A DNA stretch of 64,000 nt from Agrobacterium tumefaciens (GCF_005221385.1 NZ_CP039904.1:973501-1037500), one strand, 5' to 3'; positions 1 to 7,942 are shown, counted from the first letter of the stretch. Program-made: numbers and translations. The notes: generated from the letters alone by a model not told the origin.

Positions 1-484
1 GGCCGAGCGGACGACCGCCCGTTGCCAGCAGGCAGACGCCGCGAGCAATCACCATGACGCCCAGCGACACGATGAAATGATGCAGGCCGATCACCGTCGT
101 CAGGAAGCCCATGGCCATGCCGACCAATGTCGTCAGGCAGATCGCCAGCCCGGCGGCCACCCAGGGATCGACACCGTTGAGGAATAGCCAGCCGGCCGCA
201 ACCATGGCAAGTGCCGTGACGGAACCGACCGAGAGATCGATGCCACCAGAGATCAACAGGATCGTCATGCCAACCACGACGATGCTTTCGATGGCGAAAA
301 CCATGGCCATGGCCCGCAGATTGTCCACGGTCAAAAAATACGGCGATATGAACGACATCACCGCAAAAAGCGCGAGGATGATGACGATCAGCCCGGTTTC
401 CCGCGCTTTCAGCGCCGGCTCCCACCATGCAGTACGGCGAACCGCCGCCTCGGCAAGGCTTGAAGGTGTTTCCGATGTTGCCAT
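1..484 (-). CDS. Sugar ABC transporter permease, RbsC-like (C-terminal part beyond window edge)
   Basis: Inner-membrane permease of a ribose/xylose-type ABC importer (BPD_transp_2 family). About 161 N-terminal residues are visible and the frame stays open through base 1. It starts with a soluble, Ala/Arg-rich segment, followed by hydrophobic spans. The stretch ILLISGGIDLSVGS (about residues 75-88) is the hallmark loop of RbsC/MglC permeases. The start codon is 12 bp downstream of the two-domain ATPase stop, so it is the third gene of a binding protein-ATPase-permease operon. The substrate cannot be read from the sequence. Family assignment is secure; the rest of the protein is not visible. 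Confidence 0.9.
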   Translation of the reverse strand, partial: MATSETPSSLAEAAVRRTAWWEPALKARETGLIVIILALFAVMSFISPYFLTVDNLRAMAMVFAIESIVVVGMTILLISGGIDLSVGSVTALAMVAAGWLFLNGVDPWVAAGLAICLTTLVGMAMGFLTTVIGLHHFIVSLGVMVIARGVCLLATGGRPLG

Positions 485-496
485 TTTCCCGCTCCC

Positions 497-2017
497 TCAG
501 GCCCCGGCCGGGCTATGCACAATATTGATCGATGCAAGCTGCATGATCTTCTCCTCCGTCATGTCCTCTCCCTCCACCTCACCGGCAATGCGCCCTTCGC
601 GCACGACCAGCACGCGATCACTGACGCCGATGAGTTCCGGCAGCTCTGAGGATATGACCACCACTCCGACGCCTTCGCGCGCCAGTTCCCGTATCTGGCG
701 GTGGATTTCAGCCTTTGCGCCCACATCCACCCCCCGCGTCGGCTCATCCAGAAAGATGACCTCGGGTTCCACCGACAGCATCTTCGCCAGAGCCACCTTC
801 TGCTGGTTGCCGCCGCTCAAGGTCGAGACCGCGTCGCCGACGCTGTTCGCCCGCAATTTCAGCCGCTTGCCCAGCTCATCTGCGCGCTTCATTTCCCTGC
901 GCCGCTCGATGAAGCCCATGCCGTTCGATATCCTGCCGACATCGAGCGCCGAGACATTTTCGGCAATGGACATATTGAGGAACAGCCCGTCGCCCTTGCG
1001 ATCCTCGGACAGATAGACCAGTCCCTCGCGGATGCTGTCGCGATAATCCTTCAGCTTTAACGGCCGGCCGCGCAGCGCAACTTCGCCTCTGGGCTTCCCT
1101 TCCAGCCGGCAGACTGCCCGTGCGATCTCGCTTCGGCCCGCGCCGATCAGACCGGCAAGACCGAGAATTTCACCGCGACGCAGATCGAAATCGACATCGA
1201 AAACCCGCTTTCCTTCGTTCAATCCCCGAACAGAAAGAATGACATCGTTCGACTTTTCATCTTCCGAGAGTTTCGGCGGATAAAGCTTGTCGAGAACCCG
1301 CCCCACCATGCTGTTGACGACCTCTTCCGGGGAAATCTCCGCGATATTCGCCGTCTTGATGTGGCAGCCATCGCGCATCACCGTGATGCGGTCGCAATGT
1401 TCAAAAATCTCCGCCATCCGATGCGAGATATAGATGATCGCAATCCCGCGTTCCGCCAGCCGATGCATGATCCGGAAAAGCGTCTGGGCTTCAGTTTCGG
1501 TCAAGGCCGCCGTCGGCTCGTCGAGTATCAGGATACGGCAATTCAGCGTCAGCGCCTTGGCGATTTCGACTATCTGCTGTTGCGAGATCGACAGATCGCC
1601 GGCGCGGCTGGCGGGGTCGATATCGCCGATTTCCCGCAGGATGGCTGCGGCCCGCTTGCCGAGATCGCGATAATTCATGAACAAGGAACGGCTTTGGCCG
1701 GTCTCTGACATGAACATATTCTCGGCAACCGAAATTTCCGGGCAAAGGGCAATCTCCTGATGGACAAAACCGATGCCGAGCCGGTTCGCCGCATTGGGCG
1801 AAGATATCCGCACCGGTTTGCCGTCCAGCAGGATCTCGCCGCCATCCGGCTGCAGAATGCCATCGATAATATGCATGAGCGTCGACTTGCCGGCACCGTT
1901 TTCACCCGCCAGCGCGTGGATTTCACCACGCCGCAATTCGAGTGCGGCACTGCGCAACGCCCGCACGGGGCCGAACGCCTTATGAATATTCGTCATGCTG
2001 AGGATGACCTCGCCCAT
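497..2017 (-). CDS. Sugar ABC transporter ATP-binding protein, RbsA/MglA-like (two ABC domains)
   Basis: Cytoplasmic ATPase of 506 aa that powers the neighbouring permease. Two ABC cassettes are fused in tandem, as usual for carbohydrate-uptake type 2 importers. The N-terminal cassette has Walker A GENGAGKST (about residue 40), the family-typical degenerate signature LSISQQQ (about 142) and Walker B ILILDEPTAA. The C-terminal cassette has a degenerate Walker A (GLIGAGRSE) but a canonical signature LSGGNQQ and Walker B VIFLDEPTRGVD. This asymmetry is normal for RbsA. Length matches the family (about 500 aa). It lies between the binding-protein and permease genes. The substrate is unknown, but a monosaccharide or sugar alcohol is likely. 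Confidence 0.93.
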   Translation of the reverse strand: MGEVILSMTNIHKAFGPVRALRSAALELRRGEIHALAGENGAGKSTLMHIIDGILQPDGGEILLDGKPVRISSPNAANRLGIGFVHQEIALCPEISVAENMFMSETGQSRSLFMNYRDLGKRAAAILREIGDIDPASRAGDLSISQQQIVEIAKALTLNCRILILDEPTAALTETEAQTLFRIMHRLAERGIAIIYISHRMAEIFEHCDRITVMRDGCHIKTANIAEISPEEVVNSMVGRVLDKLYPPKLSEDEKSNDVILSVRGLNEGKRVFDVDFDLRRGEILGLAGLIGAGRSEIARAVCRLEGKPRGEVALRGRPLKLKDYRDSIREGLVYLSEDRKGDGLFLNMSIAENVSALDVGRISNGMGFIERRREMKRADELGKRLKLRANSVGDAVSTLSGGNQQKVALAKMLSVEPEVIFLDEPTRGVDVGAKAEIHRQIRELAREGVGVVVISSELPELIGVSDRVLVVREGRIAGEVEGEDMTEEKIMQLASINIVHSPAGA

Positions 2018-2086
2018 AACGTCCTCCCGAAGCTGCTTCCCATTTAACCGGCGAGGCTCAAACCCCGCCGGTTCAAGGGCGACGCG

Positions 2087-3100
2087 TCAGCGCCCCTTCA
2101 TATAGTCGTTGAGATCAAAGGAAGCGGCGTTCGCCTTGGTGATCACGGCAAAACCATTGTCCATCGACGGAACCTGCATCGGGTTGAAGCCCGACACCTT
2201 ATAGTCGTTGAACGGGTCGATCAGATCCGAATGGGCACCCAGAAAGGTGTTCATGAAGCCCATGAAGCCCTGAACGCCCTGATTGGGATTGATGGACATG
2301 TAGATATTGCCCTGCTTGATATGCTCGAGCGTCGCAGGCGTGATGTCCGCGTGCAGGATCAGGACCTTCTTCTTTGCCTCCAGAACAGCGGCCGTCGCGC
2401 CTTCGGCCGAACCGGCCTCGGGAATCCACAGGGCGCCCAGATTTGGGTTGGCCTGTAACAATGCACCGGTCGCCTGATAGGCGAGGTTCGAATCCTGATT
2501 GGTCGCCTGGCGGCCGACCAGTTTCATCTGCGGATAGGTGCGCCCCATATAATCGATGAGGGCGGTGACGCGCAGATCGTGGTTGCTCTGGCCCGGATTT
2601 TCCAGAACCGCATATTCGCCTTTTTCGCCGATCTTCTTGACGATTTCGTCAGCCGCAAATTTCGCCTCGGCAACATTGTCCGAGGTAATATAGGCGGTGC
2701 GCTTCGACTTCGGAGAATCGGCCGCGAAGGTCGTTACCGACACACCGGAGGCAATGGCCTTGTTGATCGGTTCGATGAAGGGATCGGCCTGCATCGGATG
2801 CAGCAAAATGCCTTTCGGCTTTTTCACCAGTTCCTGCTCGAAGGACGCGATCTGCTTGGTGATGTCATATTCGGGCGTGCCGGTGAAAACCGCCTCACAG
2901 CCAAGCGCCTTGGCCGCCTGCTTGAACCCTTCAAAGACCGGCACCCAATAGGGGTGACTGGAAACCATGACGTTCATCACATAGGTCTCACCCGGTTCGC
3001 AGGCAAATTTGCTCGCGGCGGCGGCCGGTGAAGCTACGCCAGCGGAAATCGCCACGGCAAAAACACCCGCGGCGACGGTCGATTTCAGAAAAGCCAACAT
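2087..3100 (-). CDS. Periplasmic sugar-binding protein, RbsB-like (Peripla_BP_4)
   Basis: Solute-binding protein of 337 aa that delivers a sugar to the downstream ABC transporter. An N-terminal signal peptide is visible: a charged start, a hydrophobic core AAGVFAVAISAGVA and an Ala-rich cleavage region near residue 29. The mature part follows the RbsB pattern, with an early beta strand VMNVMVSSHPYW and the characteristic GILLHPMQADPFIEPINKAIASG segment near residues 97-119 (shown here in two overlapping pieces: GILLHPMQADPF and INKAIASG). It is the first gene of the operon, 69 bp ahead of the ATPase. Two near-identical operators flank its promoter, implying local repression. The substrate cannot be assigned. 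Confidence 0.92.
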   Translation of the reverse strand: MLAFLKSTVAAGVFAVAISAGVASPAAAASKFACEPGETYVMNVMVSSHPYWVPVFEGFKQAAKALGCEAVFTGTPEYDITKQIASFEQELVKKPKGILLHPMQADPFIEPINKAIASGVSVTTFAADSPKSKRTAYITSDNVAEAKFAADEIVKKIGEKGEYAVLENPGQSNHDLRVTALIDYMGRTYPQMKLVGRQATNQDSNLAYQATGALLQANPNLGALWIPEAGSAEGATAAVLEAKKKVLILHADITPATLEHIKQGNIYMSINPNQGVQGFMGFMNTFLGAHSDLIDPFNDYKVSGFNPMQVPSMDNGFAVITKANAASFDLNDYMKGR

Positions 3101-3130
3101 ATTCCCCTCCCAAGGACAATGAGCTAGTCC

Positions 3131-3161
3131 GCAATAAATTTTGAACGGTGTAATTTATTGC
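3131..3161. promoter_or_regulatory. Operator 1 of the sugar ABC operon (inverted repeat)
   Basis: A 31-bp element with perfect 10-bp arms GCAATAAATT / AATTTATTGC separated by 11 bp. It lies just downstream of the predicted start of transcription of the binding-protein gene, a position where a bound repressor would block transcription. A second copy lies at 3208-3238. The cognate regulator is not in the window. Confidence 0.6.
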
Positions 3162-3170
3162 ATGAGCATT

Positions 3171-3199
3171 GGAATATCCGGAAACCGAGTGGGCGTCAA
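3171..3199 (-). promoter_or_regulatory. Predicted sigma70-type promoter of the sugar ABC operon
   Basis: On the minus strand a TTGACG -35 (bases 3194-3199) and a TATTCC -10 (3171-3176) are separated by exactly 17 bp, 70 bp ahead of the binding-protein start codon. The two operator copies sit on either side. Prediction from pattern only. Confidence 0.5.
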
Positions 3200-3207
3200 T
3201 GCGATTT

Positions 3208-3238
3208 GAATTTTATTTTGTACTGTGAAATTTATTGC
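3208..3238. promoter_or_regulatory. Operator 2 of the sugar ABC operon (degenerate copy)
   Basis: The right arm AATTTATTGC is identical to operator 1, and the central positions (TTTG, AC, GTG at the same spacing) are also conserved, while the left arm has diverged. It lies immediately upstream of the predicted -35 element. The two copies are in direct orientation, 77 bp apart start to start. Confidence 0.5.
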
Positions 3239-3381
3239 GAACTACATGAATGTCATCGGACGAAGCTGGGGGTAAGGTCCGAACGGGCAATCGGCCGCTT
3301 GGGAATTTTAACGCTTTGAGACGTCATGAAAGCCTCTCGCGGATCAGGTGGGGGGAGATTGCCCTGAAGCGGGCCAGAAAC

Positions 3382-3417
3382 AAAAAAAGGGTTTCTGATC
3401 ACTCAGAAACCCTTTTT
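3382..3417 (-). terminator. Rho-independent terminator after tRNA-Val
   Basis: A hairpin with 13-bp arms AAAGGGTTTCTGA / TCAGAAACCCTTT and a 4-nt loop, followed on the minus strand by a run of T. It lies 12 bp past the tRNA 3' end. The A-run on the other side means it could work in both directions. Confidence 0.8.
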
Positions 3418-3428
3418 ATGAATTCGGA

Positions 3429-3503
<75 letters not shown>

Positions 3504-3585
3504 TCCGTTGGCGGCGGATAGACCACAAAACCTGTTCGTGCGTCAACTGCTTTTTTTCGGTTTTGTGAAGGTTTTTTAAGAGGCC

Positions 3586-3948
3586 TTACGCCACAAGGAG
3601 TTTGTTGACCTCATCCACCAGATCGCGCAAGTGGAATGGCTTGGAAAGCACCTTGGCGTCCTTCGGGGCCTTCGAATCGGCGTTCAGCGCGACCGCGGCA
3701 AAGCCGGTGATGAACATGACTTTCAGGTCCGGGTCGAGTTCGGTCGCGCGTCGCGCAAGTTCTATGCCATCCATTTCAGGCATGACGATATCGGTCAGCA
3801 GCAGCGAAAAAGGCTCTTCGCGAAGCCGGTCGTAAGCGCTTGCGCCATTGTCGAAGGAAGAAACCTTGTAACCGGCTTTTTCCAGCGCCTTGACGAGGAA
3901 GCGGCGCATATCGTTGTCGTCTTCAGCAAGAAGAATTTTTTGATTCAT
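3586..3948 (-). CDS. cpdR: CpdR-like single-domain response regulator
   Basis: A 120-aa protein made only of a receiver domain, the size of Caulobacter CpdR (about 118 aa). The acidic pocket (LLAEDDND), the phosphorylated Asp in LLLTDIVMPEMDG (about residue 51) and the conserved Thr/Lys region (VMFITGF, LSKPFHLRDLV) are all present. The LSKPFHLRDL ending is typical of CpdR orthologues. In alphaproteobacteria unphosphorylated CpdR directs ClpXP to the cell pole and allows cell-cycle proteolysis, fed by the CckA-ChpT phosphorelay. A longer frame begins at 3972, but the Met at 3948 gives the family-like N-terminus MNQKILLAEDD. It is divergent from the N-formylglutamate amidohydrolase gene, a pairing I recall from other Rhizobiales. 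Confidence 0.85.
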   Translation of the reverse strand: MNQKILLAEDDNDMRRFLVKALEKAGYKVSSFDNGASAYDRLREEPFSLLLTDIVMPEMDGIELARRATELDPDLKVMFITGFAAVALNADSKAPKDAKVLSKPFHLRDLVDEVNKLLVA

Positions 3949-4130
3949 GGTTAAGTGACCGTAACTGCTCAATGTTTGGAATACCCTAGCCCGATTATAG
4001 GATTTTCACGGTAAATATCCTGTGAACACGTGAATCGGTATAGCGCTGCTTTGGCGATAGTATGGACTTGCCGCACGGTAACTGGCAACATGAACATCCT
4101 GATAGTTTGTGACATGGTAAATGGGTCTGA

Positions 4131-5015
4131 ATGGACTGGGTAACGGGCGAATATGAGTTGTTTGAAGTAACGGAGCCTGCCGTTCAAACCCTGCCATTCG
4201 TCTATAATTCACCCCATAGCGGCCGCTGTTATCCCATTTCCTTCCTCGAATCGGCGCGGCTGGATTCGCATGAGATTCGTCGCTCGGAAGATCATTTCGT
4301 CGATGAGCTTTTCGCCGCCGCCCCTGAGATCGGCGCGCCGCTTCTGAAAGCGAATTTTCCCCGCGCCTATCTCGACGTCAATCGCGAGCCCTACGAGCTC
4401 GATCCACGCATGTTCGAAGGCACCCTGCCGCCTTATGCCAATATCGGCTCCATGCGGGTTGCCGGCGGTCTGGGTACGGTGCCGCGCATCGTCGCCGAAA
4501 ATATGGATATCTATGCTCACCGCCTGCCGGTCGATGAGGCACTATCGCGGATCGAGACAATCTACAAACCCTATCACGCCTGCCTGCGCCGGCTGCTTTC
4601 ACGCACCCATGCCAATTTCGGCATGGCGGTGCTGATTGATTGCCATTCCATGCCCGGTAATATCCGCGTCGCCGGCTCAAACCTCCGACCGGATGTGATC
4701 ATCGGTGATCGCTACGGCACCAGCGCATCCCAGGAAGTCTCCCGCGCCGCCCTGCATTTCCTTGAGGAGCTGGGCTTCATCGCGGTCTGCAACAAGCCGT
4801 ATGCCGGCGGCTTCATCACCGAACACTACGGGCGGCCCATTCGCTCCCTCCACGCGCTGCAGATCGAGGTCAACCGGTCGCTTTACGTCGATGAAAAGAC
4901 TCTTTCGAAGAAAGCCGATTTTCCGGCCATTCAGGCATCGCTGGAAATCTTCATGCGCCAGCTCGGCGCTTTCGTTTCAGAATACGCGATCGAAACCTCG
5001 CTCGCCGCCGAATAA
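4131..5015 (+). CDS. N-formylglutamate amidohydrolase family protein (HutG paralogue outside the hut cluster)
   Basis: A 294-aa cytoplasmic hydrolase of the FGase family (PF05013). Family landmarks are visible: VYNSPHSGRCYP near the N-terminus, RSEDHFVDEL, LLKANFPRAYLDVNREPYE, the metal-site-like VLIDCHSMPGN (about residue 167) and GGFITEHYGRP. Family members release formate from N-formyl amino acids, but the substrate of this branch is not established. A bona fide hutG lies at 59.6-60.4 kb, so this copy probably has another job. It is divergent from cpdR, with about 180 bp between the starts. Clear family, uncertain substrate. Confidence 0.88.
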   Translation: MDWVTGEYELFEVTEPAVQTLPFVYNSPHSGRCYPISFLESARLDSHEIRRSEDHFVDELFAAAPEIGAPLLKANFPRAYLDVNREPYELDPRMFEGTLPPYANIGSMRVAGGLGTVPRIVAENMDIYAHRLPVDEALSRIETIYKPYHACLRRLLSRTHANFGMAVLIDCHSMPGNIRVAGSNLRPDVIIGDRYGTSASQEVSRAALHFLEELGFIAVCNKPYAGGFITEHYGRPIRSLHALQIEVNRSLYVDEKTLSKKADFPAIQASLEIFMRQLGAFVSEYAIETSLAAE

Positions 5016-5074
5016 CGCATCAAATCCCTGACATTTCAAATCTTTAGACCAGACCGCCTGGCCGTGTGCCGGGC

Positions 5075-5150
5075 AAAAAAAACCGCGCTTTTGGCGCGGT
5101 CAAGTCTAGGGAGGAAACACCCAAGGAGGGTATTTACAGTCAAAGACTGC
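5075..5150 (-). ncRNA. mmgR: MmgR/ar8-family trans-acting sRNA (Rfam 'suhB' family)
   Basis: An intergenic minus-strand transcript of about 76 nt is predicted. It ends in a strong terminator: ACCGCGC, loop TTTTG on the plus strand, GCGCGGT, then eight U. It carries the unpaired core UUUCCUCCCU (complement of 5108-5117), which is the invariant decamer of the ar8/MmgR family. S. meliloti MmgR is about 77 nt and limits polyhydroxybutyrate storage. A TTGACA -35 with 17-bp spacing to a TAGCGT -10 sits upstream, giving a start near 5150. It lies next to an inositol-monophosphatase-family gene, the context that gave the Rfam family its name. The 5' end is an estimate. Confidence 0.82.
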
Positions 5151-5156
5151 AGGGTC

Positions 5157-5185
5157 ACGCTACGCAGTATATGCACAATTGTCAA
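5157..5185 (-). promoter_or_regulatory. Predicted promoter of the MmgR-like sRNA
   Basis: On the minus strand TTGACA is followed by 17 bp and TAGCGT, which places the start about 7 nt further on, near base 5150. The -35 is perfect and the -10 is weak. Confidence 0.5.
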
Positions 5186-5349
5186 TCATTTTATTTTATG
5201 CCTATTTTTTAGACTTTTGCCGAAAATATGGAAACACCGGCTCCCGCACCCATACGAGTGGACGGCGGATGTGATTCCGGTCTATGCATTTCGCCACGCA
5301 ATTCACGCCAATTCATTCAGGCTCCACCATCCAGGCAATGAGGTTTCGC

Positions 5350-6126
5350 ATGCTGCCCGACCGGGATTTCTTCTTCAAACTTGCCGATGCAGCCAGCGCT
5401 GAAACGCTTCCCCGCTTTCGCACGGGCATTGCCGTCACCAACAAGCAGGATGGTGGCTATGATCCGGTGACGGAAGGCGATCAGGCAGCAGAAACTGCCA
5501 TTCGCGCCCTCATAGAAGCGCGTTTTCCGCAGCACGGCATTCTTGGCGAAGAACATGGCAATGTCGGCCTTGATCGCGACCACATCTGGGTTATCGATCC
5601 GATCGACGGCACCCGTGCCTTCATTTCCGGCGTGCCGGTCTGGGGTACGTTGATCGGCTTCCAGTCGACCGGCCGCGCCACGATGGGCATCATGGACCAG
5701 CCCTTCACGAAAGAGCGTTATTTCGCTGATGGTGAGAGCGCCTGGTATTTCGGCCCCGATGGCGAACGGAAAATCCGCACGCGTGACTGCGCTTCGCTGT
5801 CGGATGCAGTGCTGTTCACGACTACCCCCCATATTTTCACCGCGGAAGAAAAGCCCTTCTATGAAAAAGTGGAGGAGCAGGTCCGCCTATTCCGCTACGG
5901 CGTGGATTGTTACGCCTATTGTCTGCTCGCGGCCGGTCACGTCGATCTGGTGATCGAATCCGGTCTGAAGCCCTATGATGTCGGGGCATTGATCCCGGTG
6001 GTCGAACAGGCCGGTGGCATCATGACCACCTGGGATGGTGGGCGCCCGGAAAATGGCGGACGCATTCTGGCAGCCGGCTCCAGGGCCGTGCACGAACAGG
6101 CGCTCGCCATTCTCTCGAAACTATAG
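5350..6126 (+). CDS. hisN: HisN-type histidinol-phosphatase (inositol monophosphatase family)
   Basis: A 258-aa Mg-dependent phosphatase. Metal-binding motifs of the inositol monophosphatase fold are in order: GEEHG (first acidic pair), WVIDPIDGTRAF (DPIDGT box, about residues 77-88) and KPYDVGALIPVVEQAGG near the C-terminus. Best match from memory is the HisN branch, which dephosphorylates L-histidinol phosphate in histidine synthesis; SuhB-like or inositol-1-phosphatase activity is the alternative. The frame is open from 5284, but Met at 5350 is preceded by TGAGG at a good distance and gives the usual N-terminus. It lies about 200 bp downstream of the divergent MmgR-like sRNA. Confidence 0.8.
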   Translation: MLPDRDFFFKLADAASAETLPRFRTGIAVTNKQDGGYDPVTEGDQAAETAIRALIEARFPQHGILGEEHGNVGLDRDHIWVIDPIDGTRAFISGVPVWGTLIGFQSTGRATMGIMDQPFTKERYFADGESAWYFGPDGERKIRTRDCASLSDAVLFTTTPHIFTAEEKPFYEKVEEQVRLFRYGVDCYAYCLLAAGHVDLVIESGLKPYDVGALIPVVEQAGGIMTTWDGGRPENGGRILAAGSRAVHEQALAILSKL

Positions 6127-6149
6127 TTTTTTCCGCTTTGGCGGCCACA

Positions 6150-7091
6150 TCACTCCGGCGCGAAAAAAGCGTCGATGGCCGCCAGCGCCTGTTTGCGGAA
6201 AACGTCGCGCTCATGCAGCAGTTCATGGCGCGCGCCGGTGACGGGAAGAAGCTGCGCCGCACGGAAATTGCGTGAGAGCTCTTCCTGCGCCTTATAGGGC
6301 GTAATCGTATCCAGCATCGGCGCCAGGATGAGGGTCGGAATGGTGATGTTAGTGAGATGGTCCTGGCGGGTCACCCGCGCCATGGCCTTCAAGGCTTCAT
6401 AGACCCAGCGCGCCGTCGGCGCACCGATGAACAGTTCCGGAAATTGCCGGTGCAGCGACAGATTTCGCGCAAATCGCTTCGCATCCGAGGTCAGCGGATT
6501 GCCATCGAAATCCCGCTCACGCTGATCCTTGCCGAGCTGAACTCTTCCCAGGCCGATGAGACTTAAGACCGTCGAAACAAGCCGGATGACGGGCGCGGGA
6601 ATGGATTGCTGGCTGTCCAGTTCGATGAATGGCGAGCAAAGCGCGAGGCGGTCTATCCGGTTAGACAGGTCGGGTGCCGCCGCAAGCGCTGCAAGCGCGC
6701 CGGTGGAATGCGCTATCATGAAGAATGGCAGCCGCGTATCCGGCAACACCACCTGCTCGAGAAACAGGCTGATATCGCGCTGATAGTCGGAAAAGCGCCG
6801 AACATGCCCGGCGCCCGGCCTTTTCAACAGCCGTTCAGAACCGCCCTGCCCGCGTGTGTCAAAGGTCGCGACCCAGAAACCCATGGCCGTCAGATCGGCA
6901 ACCGTTTCGAAATATTTCTCGATACATTCGTTGCGGCCATGCAGCAGAACCACCGTTCCGCGGGCAATATGGCGGCTGGTGCGAAAGATCGCATATCGAA
7001 GCTGTTTGCCGCCATGGCCGGCAAAATATCCGACGGTATGGTTGCCGGGAACCGGGTTGTCTTCGCTGGCGCGCAATGTGGCTTCGATCAT
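6150..7091 (-). CDS. Alpha/beta hydrolase, lysophospholipase (PldB)-like
   Basis: A 313-aa serine hydrolase of the Hydrolase_4/monoacylglycerol-lipase group. It has the oxyanion-hole strand TVVLLHGRNE (residues 47-56), the FDTRGQGGSER loop, the nucleophile elbow MIAHSTGALAA (GxSxG-like with Ser in AHSTG), the acid region LILAPMLDTITP and the catalytic His in GARHELLHE. The catalytic triad therefore looks complete. Family members cleave acyl chains from lysophospholipids or monoacylglycerol. The frame could start at 7148, but the Met at 7091 follows a GGAAAAG ribosome site and fits family length. It converges with hisN, with 23 bp between the stops. Confidence 0.82.
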   Translation of the reverse strand: MIEATLRASEDNPVPGNHTVGYFAGHGGKQLRYAIFRTSRHIARGTVVLLHGRNECIEKYFETVADLTAMGFWVATFDTRGQGGSERLLKRPGAGHVRRFSDYQRDISLFLEQVVLPDTRLPFFMIAHSTGALAALAAAPDLSNRIDRLALCSPFIELDSQQSIPAPVIRLVSTVLSLIGLGRVQLGKDQRERDFDGNPLTSDAKRFARNLSLHRQFPELFIGAPTARWVYEALKAMARVTRQDHLTNITIPTLILAPMLDTITPYKAQEELSRNFRAAQLLPVTGARHELLHERDVFRKQALAAIDAFFAPE

Positions 7092-7328
7092 CGGTCTTTT
7101 CCGGCTTTTCAACTCTTTTCGGATAGGTCGGCGGCGACAGAAGGTCAAAGAAAAAATTGCCGGAACCGTCGGTTAAAGCAGTCGCGGTTCCGGCGAGTAA
7201 GACAGAAGAAGAAGGGACGTTATTGCTTCTGTCCACGGAGAATGTCTCCGATGACCGAAGTTTTATGGCGCTCAAACTGAATGATGCCGGAACCGGATGT
7301 TCAGCCATGGTTCATGTTGTGACCACCC

Positions 7329-7357
7329 CTTGACGCAGGCTCAAGCCATTCCCATCT
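7329..7357 (+). promoter_or_regulatory. Predicted RpoH (sigma32) heat-shock promoter of hspL
   Basis: CTTGAC (7329-7334) and CCATCT (7352-7357) are separated by 17 bp. This matches the alphaproteobacterial RpoH pattern CTTGAA-N17-CCATNT closely. Transcription would start near 7364, leaving a leader of about 96 nt. Confidence 0.7.
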
Positions 7358-7363
7358 CCTTCA

Positions 7364-7459
7364 TGCGGTCGCCAGAACGGGGCCGCGCCCTATGTCCGGT
7401 CGTCGCCAGAACGGGACGCCGGATTTAACCGCAAACAGTCGCTTCTTAAGGAGGACACC
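7364..7459 (+). ncRNA. ROSE-type RNA thermometer in the hspL leader
   Basis: The last hairpin (7438-7456) hides the Shine-Dalgarno sequence. The strand GTCGCTTC pairs with GGAGGAC across a TTAA loop, with one bulged G inside the ROSE consensus UYGCU (here UCGCU). At least one more hairpin precedes it (7396-7422, CCGG-T-CGTC with GACG-CCGG). The leader also carries the 14-nt segment GTCGCCAGAACGGG twice. ROSE elements melt at heat-shock temperature and expose the ribosome site; Agrobacterium hspAT genes are known examples. Boundaries follow the predicted start. Confidence 0.8.
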
Positions 7460-7942
7460 ATGCGTCACGTCGATTTTTCTCCCCTTTATCGCTCCACCGT
7501 CGGCTTCGACCGTCTTTTTTCGATGCTTGACGGCCTCGGCCAGCCCGAACAGGCCCAGTCCTATCCGCCCTACAATATCGAACGGACGGGCGAAAACACC
7601 TATCGTATCACCATGGCTGTTGCCGGTTTCGATGAGACCGAACTCAGCATTGAATCCCGCGCCAATGCGCTGACGGTGAAGGCTGAGAAGTCCGGGGACG
7701 AGAAGTCATCCGAAGGCGAGTTCCTGTATCGCGGCATCGCCACGCGCGCTTTCGAACGCCGCTTCCAGCTTGCCGACCATGTCGAAGTCCAGACCGCTTC
7801 CTTAAAGAACGGCCTGCTCCATATCGATCTCGTCCGCAATATTCCGGAAGCCATGAAGCCGCGCCGCATCGCGATCTCGTCCGACAGCGCCGATGCGCCG
7901 AAGACGATCGAAGCCCAGATCACGCCGGCTCAGGTCAACTAA
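7460..7942 (+). CDS. hspL: Small heat-shock protein (Hsp20/IbpA class), HspL-like
   Basis: A 160-aa alpha-crystallin-domain chaperone that holds unfolding proteins without ATP. The N-terminus DFSPLYRSTVGFDRLFSML is the IbpA-type start. The crystallin domain begins at PPYNIERTGENTYRITMAVAG (read as PPYNIERTGENTYR and ITMAVAG, about residues 37-58) and contains FLYRGIATRAFERRFQLADHV and KNGLLHIDLVR. A gene of this kind on the Agrobacterium linear chromosome is HspL, reported as a chaperone for VirB8 in the type IV secretion system. That symbol rests on recalled context rather than a search. Expression is predicted from an RpoH promoter plus ROSE thermometer, and a terminator follows. Confidence 0.88.
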   Translation: MRHVDFSPLYRSTVGFDRLFSMLDGLGQPEQAQSYPPYNIERTGENTYRITMAVAGFDETELSIESRANALTVKAEKSGDEKSSEGEFLYRGIATRAFERRFQLADHVEVQTASLKNGLLHIDLVRNIPEAMKPRRIAISSDSADAPKTIEAQITPAQVN

